From Hephaestia mangrovi (GTDB taxonomy: Bacteria > Pseudomonadota > Alphaproteobacteria > Sphingomonadales > Sphingomonadaceae), in assembly GCF_019880555.1 (NCBI RefSeq), contig NZ_JAINVU010000001.1, positions 793,311 through 857,310 of the forward strand: 64,000 nucleotides of DNA. Direction: 5' to 3'. Within the stretch, counting starts at the first letter, position 1; the number at the start of each line of letters is the position of its first letter. Under the pieces are notes generated by a model. It made no database searches. It saw only the letters and a list, made by a program, of their open reading frames with translations, and was not told the DNA's origin. Of the stretch, positions 1 through 9,224 are shown piece after piece. Made by a program: the position numbers and the translations under genes.

Positions 1-250
1 TCGCGGCGGCAAAGCCGAACCCGAACAGAGTGGTCGCGCAGAAACTGGCGATGCTGCAGATCACCAGCGTCGGCGCCCATCGTGCGCGCGGCAGGATGAC
101 GAGTTCGGCCAGCAGCACCGATGTCGCCACCCATAGATGCGCCACGCCGCCGTCGAACCGGGTCAGCAGGATCGTCGCGCTCGCCGCGACGAAATACGCC
201 AGGCCGATAAGCAGGGCACGAACGGGAAGGGCGCGAAAGGCGAGAGACAT
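1..250 (-). CDS. MASE1-like membrane sensor N-terminus (partial)
   Basis: The minus strand from the ATG at 250 reads 83 residues without a stop to the window edge, so only the N-terminus is present. AGGAG lies just before the start. The peptide begins MSLAFRALPVRALLIG and has about three hydrophobic segments separated by short turns (VAHLWVATSVLLAELVIL in the middle). This resembles the first helices of MASE1, an integral-membrane sensory domain usually fused to GGDEF, EAL or histidine-kinase modules. The output domain lies outside the window, so the full function cannot be stated. The MASE1 assignment rests on pattern only; another multi-pass membrane protein is possible. Confidence 0.5.
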   Translation of the reverse strand, partial: MSLAFRALPVRALLIGLAYFVAASATILLTRFDGGVAHLWVATSVLLAELVILPRARWAPTLVICSIASFCATTLFGFGFAAA

Positions 251-351
251 CGACTCCTCGGGTCAATCTCGTCTCCCTAGCGCGCGTTCGGTTAATCGAT
301 GGTTTGCAACCCGCCCTCGGCTGGATCGCCACACATCCTGGGGTCAGGACC

Positions 352-1443
352 CTAACCAGCGATCGCCGGAAGGCCGTCCATGATCGCGGTCAGCGCGAGC
401 GCCGTTTCGCGTTCCATCGCGCTGTGCCCGGCGTTGGTGATGACGAAGGTCGCCGGCTCGGCTCCGGCCTCGCCCAGCGCCGCCACCAGCCGGGACGCCT
501 GGGTCAGCGGACAAACGAGATCGAAACGGCCGTGGACGATATGGATGGGGATGCGCGCCAGCGTCGCGGCATTGTCGAGGATATGGCCGGGCGCCATGAA
601 CAGGTGGTTGGCGAAATAATGCGCCTCGATCTGGGCGAAGCTGAGCGCGAAAGCGGCGTCGCCGAACTTGCCCTCGTCGGCCTCGTCGGGGATCATGTTG
701 GAGATCGTCCCCTCCCACACCGACCAGGCCAGCGCGGCCTCGAGCTGGTGCCGGCGCTCGGCATCGCTCTGCGCCGTCATGTCGAAGATCGCCTTATAGG
801 CCTTCATCACGTCGCCCCGGTCCGCCGGCGCGATCGGCGCGAGGAAATCGGCCCAGGCCTGCGGGTAGCTGACATAGGAGCCCGGCTCGGTCAGCGCGAA
901 CGGGTCTTCGGCATAGGTCGCCGCATTGCCCTGATACATGAAGTGCAGATCCTCGGGCGCGCCGAGGAAGATGCCGCGCAGGATCAGGCTGGCGCATGCG
1001 TCGGGATGCGCGATTGCATAAGCCATCGCCAGCGTGCTGCCCCAGCTCCCGCCGAAGACGTGCATCTTGCCGGTGATGCCCAGCGCGTCGCGCAACCGGT
1101 TGATGTCGGCGATCAGGTGGGCGGTGGTGTTGTTGGCAAGCGCGCGCGCCGGCCCGTCGGCCGCGACGGTGGGCTCGCTCTTGCCGCATCCGCGCTGGTC
1201 GAACAGCACGATGCGATAGCGCGCCGGATCGAAATAGCGCGCCATCACCGGGCTGCAGGCGCCGCCGGGGCCGCCGTGGAGAACCATCACCGGCTCGCCC
1301 TCGGGATTGCCATATTCTTCCCAATAGAGCCGGTGATCGGGCGCCTGATCGACCTGCAGCAGCCCGCTGTTCCGTGCCGTGGCTTCCGGATAGCGCCATT
1401 CGTCGACGATCTTGCTGGTGCGCTGCAACGCCGAAAAATCCAT
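352..1443 (-). CDS. pip: Proline iminopeptidase (prolyl aminopeptidase, S33 family)
   Basis: This 363-residue alpha/beta-hydrolase removes N-terminal proline from peptides in the cytoplasm. The oxyanion-hole motif HGGPGG is at residues 56-61 and the nucleophile elbow GGSWGS at 131-136 (Ser133). The C-terminal VHGRFD and NAGHSA segments carry the expected catalytic Asp and His. The block NSGLLQVDQAPDHRLYWEEYGNP matches the usual family N-terminus but begins at residue 25, so the protein is longer at the N-terminus than typical members (about 315-320 residues) and a later start is conceivable. There is no signal peptide. It is divergent from the phospholipase C gene, with about 205 bp of shared upstream region. 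Confidence 0.9.
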   Translation of the reverse strand: MDFSALQRTSKIVDEWRYPEATARNSGLLQVDQAPDHRLYWEEYGNPEGEPVMVLHGGPGGACSPVMARYFDPARYRIVLFDQRGCGKSEPTVAADGPARALANNTTAHLIADINRLRDALGITGKMHVFGGSWGSTLAMAYAIAHPDACASLILRGIFLGAPEDLHFMYQGNAATYAEDPFALTEPGSYVSYPQAWADFLAPIAPADRGDVMKAYKAIFDMTAQSDAERRHQLEAALAWSVWEGTISNMIPDEADEGKFGDAAFALSFAQIEAHYFANHLFMAPGHILDNAATLARIPIHIVHGRFDLVCPLTQASRLVAALGEAGAEPATFVITNAGHSAMERETALALTAIMDGLPAIAG

Positions 1444-1545
1444 GATCCGCTCCTGCTATCCGTTGAACGAAGCCGGGATAACGGGGCGCGACGCGAAAGA
1501 ACAGCGCGGCGGCCAGTGGAGGAGCCGCGCGCGAATGCGCCGGCA

Positions 1546-1563
1546 ATGTCACAATGATATCAT
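1546..1563 (+). promoter_or_regulatory. Candidate PHO box upstream of phospholipase C
   Basis: Two 7-mers, ATGTCAC (1546-1552) and ATATCAT (1557-1563), start 11 bp apart, the geometry of the PhoB site (CTGTCAT repeated with an 11-bp period). Each matches the consensus unit at 5 of 7 positions. The site is about 85 bp upstream of the phospholipase C start. PhoB control is inferred from the motif and the neighbouring gene functions. Confidence 0.4.
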
Positions 1564-1648
1564 CACAGCTTCCTAGGGCGCTGTGGGTCGAGTCGCGGCC
1601 GCCCTTCCTGGCGGCGTATCGCGTCAATTTCCGGAAAGGACGACAGGG

Positions 1649-3706
1649 ATGCCGTTGGATCGCCGCTCCTTCATTGCCGGATCGTCCGCGACCGCGGCCG
1701 GCCTGGCGTTGTCGGCCAACGCACCGCTCCCCGCACGGCGGGGGTCGCTTGCCGATGTCGAACATGTCGTCATCCTGATGCAGGAGAACCGCTCGTTCGA
1801 TCATTATTTCGGAACCATGCGGGGCGTGCGCGGCTTCGGCGATCCGCGTCCGGTCGAGCTGCCCGATGGGCGTCCGGTCTGGGCGCAGCGGCAACTGGCC
1901 AAGGACGGCGGCGAAACGATCTGGCCGTTCCATCTCGATACGCGCAGCACTGCCGCGAACTGTATCGACAGCCTCGATCATAGCTGGAAGGGAAGCCAGG
2001 AGCGCTGGAAGAACTGGGATGCCTGGATGCCCGCGAAGGGGCCGTTCAGCATGGGCTACCTGACGCGCGCGGACCTGCCTTATTATTACGCGCTTGCCGA
2101 CGCCTTCACCATCTGCGACGCCTATCACGCCTCGATCTTCGGGCCGACCGGGCCCAATCGCCTGTTCCTCTTTTCGGGCACCAGCGGCCTCGGCGCGGGG
2201 CATGAAGGCATCTACAATGTCGACAATGCCGGCTGCGACGACAATCCCGGCGCCGATATGGCGAAGGACGATCCCGCTTTTGCCGGCCTGCCCTGGACGC
2301 CTTATGCTGCGCGGCTCTCGGCGGCGGGCATATCGTGGCGCGTCTATCAGGAATATGACAATTACAGCGATAATCCGCTCGGCTATTTTCCGCAGTTCCG
2401 CAATCTTGACCGCCTGTCGCAATCCTATGCCCGCGCCCGCGCCTGGGTACCCGGATCGACGCCACAAAATGCCGATAGCTCAGGCGCGCGATATCTGATC
2501 GATGCCTTTGCCGCCGACGTGGCGGCGGATCGGCTGCCGCAGGTTTCCTGGATCGTCGCGCCCTTCCACATGTGCGAACACCCCGATGCGCCGCCCGCTT
2601 ATGGCGAGGTGCTCACGGCCGGGTTGGTCGCCGCGCTTGCGGCCAATCCCGAGGTCTGGCGCAAGACCGTGCTGATCCTGAACTACGATGAAAATGACGG
2701 GTTTTTCGATCATATGATGCCGCCTATCCCGGCGACGGTGCCAGGGCTCGGCGCAAGCACGGTCGGGCTCGGCGGTGAAAGCTACAAGGGGGTTCCGGTC
2801 GGCCTCGGACCGCGCGTGCCGCTCGTCATCGTTTCGCCCTGGACGCGCGGCGGCTGGGTCGATTCCGAACTGTTCGACCATAGCTCGGTGCTGCGTTTCC
2901 TGGAAACGAGGTTCGGCGTGGCCGAGCCCAATATCACGCCCTGGCGCCGGGCGGTGTGCGGCAATCTCGTCTCAGCGTTCGATTTCGACGTGTCCGAGGC
3001 GGAGCGGCGCGATACGCGGTGGCTGGCCGATCTGCCGGCCGTCTCCGGCTATATCGCCGAAAGCGATGAACGCTGCCGGCTGCCGGCACCGACCATCGGA
3101 ACGTCGGCGTCGGTTCCTGCCCAGGAAGCGGGAAGCCGTCCGGCTCGCGGCCTGCCTTATGATCTCGACGTGGCGTGCCGCTGGTCGCCAGACGGCATGC
3201 TGTCTCTCCGGTTCGTCAATCGGGGGCAGACCGGCGCCGTGTTCATGGCGCACGGCGCCGCCGAGGACGGCAGCGCGCGCTATTATACCGTCGGCGCCGG
3301 CGCCGTGCTGGAGGATCGCTGGCCGATCGCGCCCGGCCAGCCCTATCGATTGGCGGTCACGGGGCCGGACGGCTTTTACCGGGAGCTTGCCGGGATCGGC
3401 CCCGAAATCCGCATCGAATGCCAGGCCAGCTACGATCGCGCGCACCGCGCGGTCGTTATCGCGCTGACCAATTCGGGATCGGATTCGTGCGCGGCCGTCC
3501 TGCGGCCGACTCGCGCGGCGGCGGGCGAGGCTCGCCAGGTGATCCTGTCGACCGGGCGCTCCGAACATGCTTTCCCGCTTGGCGAGGGGCATCGCTGGTA
3601 CGATCTCGTCATCACCGCTCCCGGCCATGACGGTTTTCGGCGCCGGCTGGCGGGCCGGCTCGACGGGCATTTGCCCGACGTCAGCGAGCCGATGATCGAC
3701 GCCTGA
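1649..3706 (+). CDS. Phosphocholine-specific phospholipase C, TAT-exported
   Basis: A 685-residue member of the acid-phosphatase/phosphoesterase-like PLC family, which hydrolyses phosphatidylcholine (and often sphingomyelin) to diacylglycerol and phosphocholine outside the cytoplasm. I chose the ATG at 1649 because GGAAAGGA lies 8 bp upstream and the protein then begins MPLDRRSFIAG, a twin-arginine signal followed by a hydrophobic stretch. The metal-site signature ENRSFDHYFGTMRG is near residue 40, with NYDENDGFFDH further on. The region after about residue 495 holds two beta-rich repeats resembling the DUF756 modules of this family. It lies upstream of a TonB-dependent receptor on the same strand (183 bp gap) and close to two other phosphoesterases, which suggests phosphate scavenging. 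Confidence 0.9.
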   Translation: MPLDRRSFIAGSSATAAGLALSANAPLPARRGSLADVEHVVILMQENRSFDHYFGTMRGVRGFGDPRPVELPDGRPVWAQRQLAKDGGETIWPFHLDTRSTAANCIDSLDHSWKGSQERWKNWDAWMPAKGPFSMGYLTRADLPYYYALADAFTICDAYHASIFGPTGPNRLFLFSGTSGLGAGHEGIYNVDNAGCDDNPGADMAKDDPAFAGLPWTPYAARLSAAGISWRVYQEYDNYSDNPLGYFPQFRNLDRLSQSYARARAWVPGSTPQNADSSGARYLIDAFAADVAADRLPQVSWIVAPFHMCEHPDAPPAYGEVLTAGLVAALAANPEVWRKTVLILNYDENDGFFDHMMPPIPATVPGLGASTVGLGGESYKGVPVGLGPRVPLVIVSPWTRGGWVDSELFDHSSVLRFLETRFGVAEPNITPWRRAVCGNLVSAFDFDVSEAERRDTRWLADLPAVSGYIAESDERCRLPAPTIGTSASVPAQEAGSRPARGLPYDLDVACRWSPDGMLSLRFVNRGQTGAVFMAHGAAEDGSARYYTVGAGAVLEDRWPIAPGQPYRLAVTGPDGFYRELAGIGPEIRIECQASYDRAHRAVVIALTNSGSDSCAAVLRPTRAAAGEARQVILSTGRSEHAFPLGEGHRWYDLVITAPGHDGFRRRLAGRLDGHLPDVSEPMIDA

Positions 3707-3889
3707 CCGCTGCTGATCGCGCCGCAACCCTCGCGCGCGGCTTTACGACCATCTGGAAAAATTTTTTCGCGCCCCTGGAGTCGTGAAATAAAAATTACGC
3801 ATACCGCGAATAACTGGTCGAGAAATAATATGACAACTCAAAATCTGGAGAGGAGAATTCTCACAATACATTAGAAATAGGGGATAATA

Positions 3890-6661
3890 ATGCGTGCTGC
3901 ATGCGGGCGATTTGCGCGCTTTTTCTTGAGCGCCAGCGTGATTTCGTTGTCGATTTACGGGCCGGCATGGGCCGCTCCATCCGACGATAGTCCAGGCATC
4001 CCGAACCCATCATCCGATAGCACGACCGCCGACGAGGCGAAGTCGCAGATCGTCGTCACCGGGCGTGCCGAAGCGGCGATCTTCGATGCGCAGAACGATG
4101 CGATCAAAAATCCGTCGTTCGTAACGATCGTGTCTGGCGACGAACTCCGCAGCCAGCCCCAGGAGAATCTTTCCGATCTGCTCGGGCGGTTGCCGGGCCT
4201 CAATTCGTCGGTCGATCAGTCGCGCAACGCGGCGGCGACCGGTGAGGCGCAATATCTGTCGATCCGCGGCCTCGATACCGCCTACAACGCCTATGAGTTC
4301 AACGGCGTTCGTCTGGCGCAGACCGATGCGCATACCCGCGCCATCTCGATGAACGTGCTGTCGCCTTTCGCCCTGTCGCAGGTGCGCGTGGACAAGGCGC
4401 CGAGCGCCGCGCAGGATGGCGATGCGATCGCGGGCGTGATCGATCTCATCACCGCGTCGCCCTTCGACAAACGCAATCATTTCTTCCAGATTCACGCGCA
4501 GGGCGAACTCGCCGGCCGCGCGGCGGCGCGCGATCAGGATCCCTGGGGCGGCACGGTGGAGCTGGAAACCGCTCAGCAGTTCGGCAATTTCGGCGTCTAT
4601 GCGTCGGGCTATTACGGCAAGAAGCATGTGTTCAGCGAATCGACCGCGATTCACAAGGACTATGTGAAATATAACGAGAATATTCCCGGCGCGGAGCGGG
4701 ATGATATCGGCAATCTCGTCCCGCGCGGCGTGGAATGGAACGTGTTCCGCAACAATATCGAACGGTTCGGCGGCACGCTCAATCTCGAATGGAAGAGCGA
4801 CACGACCGATCTCTATTCGCGTACCACGTTCGGCGAATATCGCCTGAAGAGCTGGATGGATCAGACCGCCATTCGCGAAGTCGACGCGCTGTCCGCGGAT
4901 CAGAATCCCAATCCCGACAACGGCAATTATGACGCGAACGGCTTCCTGGCCATCTACGGCCCCGGCGCGACCGATTATTTCCGCACCGAACATTCCAACC
5001 AGAGCCTGTTGTCGACCAAGCTCGGTGGCGAATCCCGTCTCGGCGCGCTGACGCTGGATTATCACCTGGCATATTCGCACGGGCTGCAAAGCTATCCGCT
5101 GCGCATTCAGGCCAAGTTCGGCAGCCCCGCCTATGCGGCGCTTGACGCCAACGGCAAGGCGACGTTCCGGCTGGTCACCAGCCTCGCCGATCGGACCAGC
5201 CCGCAGGTCGTGCTCGACGATGCGGCGCGGGCGGCGCTGACCGACCTTTCGACCTTCAAGCAGGTCTATGTCACCGACCAGTTCAGCCGCACCACCGAAT
5301 CGCGGATCGAAAGCCAGATGGACGCTACTTGGCATATCGCCGACCAGGGGCTGCAGACGATCCAGGCGGGCGTGAAGGCGGAGCGCGCCAATCACCACGC
5401 CAACAGCCTGGGCGACGACAGCGCGCTGGAATATGATTTCGCGTCCGGCGAGGGGCCCGCGCTCACCTCGGTTCCCGGCAAGATGCTCAACGGCTTCATG
5501 AACGATGCCGCGCAGGTGCCTTTCTATCTGGTCGATCCCGGCTTCATCGAGGGCGAGGCGCGGCAATTGTCGCTGCCGAAGCTGGCGACGATCGATCCGG
5601 TCAAGCTGGAAGAGAATCTCTTCAAGGGTATCGAGCAACGATACAGCGGCTATGTGCTTGCCAATCTGCAGTTCGGCAATGTCAGCATCATCCCCGGCGT
5701 GCGGTTCGAGCATAACCGCTTCCAGGGCACCTATTGGGCCGAGGACGGCGACACGTCCGGCTTCACGACCAGCGCGCGCAGCTATAACGAGTGGCTGCCC
5801 AGCGTCATCACCTCGTTCCGGCCGAACGATTCGACGGTCTATCGCCTGGCGGTCCGCAAAAGCTATTCGCGGCCCGCGCTCGATCTGCTCGTCGGGCCGA
5901 CAAGCAAATCCTATGACGACAACCACAAGCTCGTTTCCGTCTTCATTCCCAATCCGGACCTGCGGGCGGTCGAGGCATGGAACGTCGATCTGTCGGTCGA
6001 GCACAAGGGCAGGGGCACCGACATGGTCTCCGCCGCGCTCTACTACAAGCGGCTCAACCACGTGATGTTCTCCACCGGCACCACCGATGCCAGCGGGGAC
6101 TGGAACGTTTGGGGCGGGCCGAGCCAGGTATCGTCGGACGGCGTCGAGATCGACACGCTCGACACCAGCGCCAAGGGCAGCGTCTATGGTCTGGAATTGT
6201 TCGGCCGTTACAGCTTCAGGGGCCTGCCGGGCCTGGCCGACGGGCTGGGCGTGCAAGCCAACGTCACGCTCCAGCGCGCCGATGCGACGGTGACGGTGGC
6301 CGGCGAGCAACGCCGCCAGCGGATGCCGGAGGCGCCGCAGGTGATGTTCAATACCGAGCTATTCTACGATCATGGCCCGGTCTCCGCCGCGCTGATCTAT
6401 TCCTACACCGGCAACAAGCTCTACGATCTGCGCTCGTCGCAGCCGGATACCTATATCCAGCCGGTGTCGGACATGGACCTGACAACCAGCTATCGTGTCT
6501 CCCGGCAGTTGAATGTCGGATTCTCGGTGCAGAATCTGCTCAACGCACATAATTTCTGGAGCACGGCCGGCGACAGCAAGAGCATGATCTCGGTCGATCG
6601 CAAGGGCGGTTATGTCGAAGTAGGGCGGACCTATATGCTCAACCTGACCTTCTCGATGTAA
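3890..6661 (+). CDS. TonB-dependent outer-membrane receptor
   Basis: This 923-residue protein has a signal peptide (cleavage near AWA-AP, about residue 29), a TonB-box-like SQIVVTGRAE near residue 52, a plug domain (IVSGDELRSQPQENLSDLLGRLPGL, then LSIRGLDTAYNAYEFNGVRL) and a long beta-barrel ending in MLNLTFSM with the C-terminal aromatic signature. Such receptors import substrates using energy passed on by TonB. It lies between the phospholipase C gene and, on the other strand, a histidine acid phosphatase/PI-PLC-like pair, so a phosphorus-containing ligand such as an organophosphate or lipid head group is a reasonable inference. The substrate cannot be read from the sequence. The AT-rich 183-bp leader could hold its own promoter. 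The start follows a GGGG-containing Shine-Dalgarno. Confidence 0.9.
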   Translation: MRAACGRFARFFLSASVISLSIYGPAWAAPSDDSPGIPNPSSDSTTADEAKSQIVVTGRAEAAIFDAQNDAIKNPSFVTIVSGDELRSQPQENLSDLLGRLPGLNSSVDQSRNAAATGEAQYLSIRGLDTAYNAYEFNGVRLAQTDAHTRAISMNVLSPFALSQVRVDKAPSAAQDGDAIAGVIDLITASPFDKRNHFFQIHAQGELAGRAAARDQDPWGGTVELETAQQFGNFGVYASGYYGKKHVFSESTAIHKDYVKYNENIPGAERDDIGNLVPRGVEWNVFRNNIERFGGTLNLEWKSDTTDLYSRTTFGEYRLKSWMDQTAIREVDALSADQNPNPDNGNYDANGFLAIYGPGATDYFRTEHSNQSLLSTKLGGESRLGALTLDYHLAYSHGLQSYPLRIQAKFGSPAYAALDANGKATFRLVTSLADRTSPQVVLDDAARAALTDLSTFKQVYVTDQFSRTTESRIESQMDATWHIADQGLQTIQAGVKAERANHHANSLGDDSALEYDFASGEGPALTSVPGKMLNGFMNDAAQVPFYLVDPGFIEGEARQLSLPKLATIDPVKLEENLFKGIEQRYSGYVLANLQFGNVSIIPGVRFEHNRFQGTYWAEDGDTSGFTTSARSYNEWLPSVITSFRPNDSTVYRLAVRKSYSRPALDLLVGPTSKSYDDNHKLVSVFIPNPDLRAVEAWNVDLSVEHKGRGTDMVSAALYYKRLNHVMFSTGTTDASGDWNVWGGPSQVSSDGVEIDTLDTSAKGSVYGLELFGRYSFRGLPGLADGLGVQANVTLQRADATVTVAGEQRRQRMPEAPQVMFNTELFYDHGPVSAALIYSYTGNKLYDLRSSQPDTYIQPVSDMDLTTSYRVSRQLNVGFSVQNLLNAHNFWSTAGDSKSMISVDRKGGYVEVGRTYMLNLTFSM

Positions 6662-6799
6662 GATGTCACGGGGCCGTGGCCTGGTTCTCCTCGATCCAGG
6701 CCACGGCTTCTCGGTTGCCAGGACGGGCGTCGGCGATGCGCCGCCGGCGTCCGCATCCGGTGGCGCCAGCGAGCGCGCCGTCGCGAAGGATCGATGCCG

Positions 6800-7804
6800 C
6801 TACCGGTTCGGCCGCAACGCGGTGTCGCGCTGGTCGAGTTTGTGCCCGAGCGCCTCATATTGGTCGGTTGCGATGAAATCCACGCCGGCCGCGATCGCTG
6901 CCTTCCAGCGTGGCTCGGCCTTGCCGAGAGCGCCGAAATTATAGGAAGGATCCCAGCCTTTGTCCTCGGCCGCGTCGAACCCGTCGAGCGTGTAGAAGCG
7001 GATCCAATAGCCCTGGCGATGGGCATGATCGACGAGCGCGCGCAGCCGCTGGTCGTCGGCTTTCGTCCAGGCGCCGGCATTGCGCTGGCCGCCTTGCTCG
7101 ACCACTGACCAGCTGTTGTTCCACCAGCGCCGATAGTTGGTCGCGCGGCTGGGGAGGAGCTGGCCTGGCGATGCCGTCGCTTCCCAATGCGCGCGCTGCG
7201 CCTCGGAAAGGCCGGTGGGTGCTTCGCTGCTGTGCGCGGAGCCGAACAGGCGCAGGCGCCCGCCCACCGGCACGTCATCGTAAAAGACCTTCGCCTGCGC
7301 GTCCGAATCCTCTGTAACGACCAGGATCGGCTTGAGGTCGATCGGCGAGAGCTGGTCGGGATCGGCGGTCTTCGCCGCGGTCGCCAGCCACGGCTGGTAT
7401 CGGCCGAGCAGTGCCCAGACCGCCTTGAGCAGCGCGGGATCATTGCTCTTGAAATCGAAGTGCAGGACGATCAGCGGCCAATCGGCGCGGTGGTTTTGCC
7501 TGAGCGCTTTTTCCACGATCGGGCGCACCTGATCGAAGAAATAGGCGTCGAGCGTCGGTTCGGCGCCGGTCGGATCGGCCGAGTGGGAGACGACGATGCG
7601 GCCCTTGCCGGTCGCGGGGTCGACATACCAGGCGAGGTCCTGCTCGATCGAGACCGGGAAGCCCGCATCGAGCGCACGGCGCAGGCGATCTGACCACTGC
7701 CCGTCATAGGGGTAGCAATTATGCGCATCGAGCATCGGGCCGGGATGTGCCGGCGAAAGCGGTGCGGCGGCCAGTGCGGCGGCAAGCAGGGCAAGGGCGG
7801 TCAT
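6800..7804 (-). CDS. Exported PI-PLC/GDPD-like phosphodiesterase
   Basis: A 334-residue protein with a short signal peptide (MTALALLAAALAAAPLSPA). The following region looks like a phosphatidylinositol-PLC/glycerophosphodiester phosphodiesterase TIM barrel: an early His in LDAHNCYPYDGQW, acidic SIEQDLAW, a second His in RIVVSHSADP, LIVLHFDFKS, and a C-terminal strand GVDFIATDQYEAL like the last barrel strand of GDPDs. It probably cleaves phosphodiesters in the periplasm. Its ATG overlaps the stop of the histidine acid phosphatase gene (ATGA at 7801-7804), indicating translational coupling. Exact substrate is unknown. Confidence 0.7.
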   Translation of the reverse strand: MTALALLAAALAAAPLSPAHPGPMLDAHNCYPYDGQWSDRLRRALDAGFPVSIEQDLAWYVDPATGKGRIVVSHSADPTGAEPTLDAYFFDQVRPIVEKALRQNHRADWPLIVLHFDFKSNDPALLKAVWALLGRYQPWLATAAKTADPDQLSPIDLKPILVVTEDSDAQAKVFYDDVPVGGRLRLFGSAHSSEAPTGLSEAQRAHWEATASPGQLLPSRATNYRRWWNNSWSVVEQGGQRNAGAWTKADDQRLRALVDHAHRQGYWIRFYTLDGFDAAEDKGWDPSYNFGALGKAEPRWKAAIAAGVDFIATDQYEALGHKLDQRDTALRPNR

Positions 7805-9099
7805 GGCCGGTTCTCCGGTTGGCTAAGCGGGCGCTGGCCGGGCCAGGTGAGCAGCGCCGCGAGCGCGTCGGCACTGCACAGCCGTGCCGGGCCTTGCGCG
7901 CATCGTGGCGAGAGGATCTGCGTTGCGGGGGGCGTCGCCAGGGTAAGCGGCGACAGGTCACGAAGCTGATCGAGCGTCTGCGCCTGATAGAAGACGCGCA
8001 CATAGCGCTGGCCGTCCTTCGCGTCGGCCAACAGTTCGAAGCCGAGCGCGCCGCCGATCGGCGGATCCTCGCGGCCATAGCTCGGGATCTGGAAGGTCGC
8101 GCCGAGCAGCGACGCTAGCGCGGCGATATTGTTGTCGTGGCCGACGAACATCATCACTTTCGGTCCCGCGGCGTCGGTCAGCAACGCCCGGACGCGCGGC
8201 CCCAGTTCGGCCGCGGTGCGGCGGGCCATGTAGGGCGCGCGATCATAGATATCGAACAGCAGCGCATGGAGCCGTGAGATTTCGGTCAGCGTGCCAATGC
8301 CTGCGCGGCCCCAGCCGACATCGGCCATCGGCATGCCCTCGGCATATTCCAGCAGGAACACCTCGGCGGTTCCCGAGGTGACGTCGATCGGGCCTTCGAG
8401 CCGCAGCCCATTTCTGTCAGCCGTAAGCCGCGAGGGAATGTCGGCAATGCCGCAGCCGGCTTGGTCATCGGCCGCGCGGCAGCCCAGGATCTTTTCCAGT
8501 TCGCCGATTTGCGCGCGATAGGGAGCGATCAGCGCGCCGGGGCCGCCGTGCGTATAGGCATTGATCGATGCCAGCGCGGTATTGCCATCGAACGGTGCCG
8601 AGCCCGGCGCGTTGGCGGTGAACGTCAGGTCCGGCGTGTCCGGCGCCTTGTGCCGGGTGGCGATCTGGCATCCCGGCGCCAGCCCCTCGCGCAACTCGTC
8701 GCCGCTCGCGATCGAGCGGGAATCGCTGTCGGTATAGATTTCGATATTCCGTTCGTCGGAGCAGCCCTGCGCGGCGAGCAGGCCAAGCGAGGTGAAGAGC
8801 GAGCGATCATAGCGGCCCAGCAATCGCATCCCCTCGCGCCCATGCGGCGTCAGCAGGGCATTAGGGGTCGCCCACACCGGCCAGGGTTGCCGCGCATAGG
8901 ACGCGGCGCCAATCTCGGTGTCGAGCGGCGCGCGCAGGCCGTGCCGGTACACCATCACGATCCGCTCGACCGTCAGGCCGGGCGCGGGCGGGGCGAGATC
9001 GGCGCTGTCCGCGGCGGGCAAAGCGGCGCCGATCGCCGGAGCCGCCAGCGGCATCGCCACAGCCGCGGCGATCGCGACGCATAGGCTTGCAAATCTCAT
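7801..9099 (-). CDS. Histidine-type acid phosphatase (phytase/glucose-1-phosphatase-like)
   Basis: A 432-residue secreted phosphatase of the two-domain histidine acid phosphatase family, which releases phosphate from phosphomonoesters through a phospho-histidine. The nucleophile motif RHGLRAP is at residues 52-58 and the proton-donor HD in MMFVGHDNN at about 321-322. I took the ATG at 9099 because it begins the signal peptide MRFASLCVAIAAAVAMPLAA and has AAAGGGA upstream; the open frame continues 65 codons further upstream without family character. It is translationally coupled to the downstream PI-PLC-like gene. A PHO-box-like repeat lies about 65 bp upstream. Confidence 0.88.
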   Translation of the reverse strand: MRFASLCVAIAAAVAMPLAAPAIGAALPAADSADLAPPAPGLTVERIVMVYRHGLRAPLDTEIGAASYARQPWPVWATPNALLTPHGREGMRLLGRYDRSLFTSLGLLAAQGCSDERNIEIYTDSDSRSIASGDELREGLAPGCQIATRHKAPDTPDLTFTANAPGSAPFDGNTALASINAYTHGGPGALIAPYRAQIGELEKILGCRAADDQAGCGIADIPSRLTADRNGLRLEGPIDVTSGTAEVFLLEYAEGMPMADVGWGRAGIGTLTEISRLHALLFDIYDRAPYMARRTAAELGPRVRALLTDAAGPKVMMFVGHDNNIAALASLLGATFQIPSYGREDPPIGGALGFELLADAKDGQRYVRVFYQAQTLDQLRDLSPLTLATPPATQILSPRCAQGPARLCSADALAALLTWPGQRPLSQPENRP

Positions 9100-9163
9100 C
9101 TCATTTGTCCCTTTGGGAAGGTGTTGCCGGAACGCAGGCGCGTGGGGGGCTTGGCCGGCTTTC

Positions 9164-9181
9164 GCGACGGTATCGTGACAA
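9164..9181 (-). promoter_or_regulatory. Candidate PHO box upstream of histidine acid phosphatase
   Basis: Read on the minus strand this is TTGTCAC-GATA-CCGTCGC, two PhoB half-site-like 7-mers with an 11-bp period. The first unit matches CTGTCA(T/C) at six positions, the second at five. It is 65 bp upstream of the phosphatase start, suitable for activation. Evidence is motif geometry plus gene function only. Confidence 0.35.
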
Positions 9182-9224
9182 GCGCCGGACGCGGGGCCGG
9201 CCGATCGCGCGCCCGATGGGTAAT

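Noticed and set aside
794..2467. 557-codon minus-strand frame spanning proline iminopeptidase and phospholipase C
   Set aside because: It overlaps two well-supported genes in other frames, and its product is low-complexity Arg/Ala-rich.
3820..3850. PHO box directly upstream of the first TonB receptor
   Set aside because: One TTGTCAT half-site exists on the minus strand, but the 11-bp-shifted second unit is absent.
4010..6310. Long antisense open frame opposite the first TonB receptor
   Set aside because: It mirrors a high-GC codon pattern of a clear TonB receptor. The predicted peptide is Arg/Ala/Gly-rich with no family resemblance and has no ribosome site.
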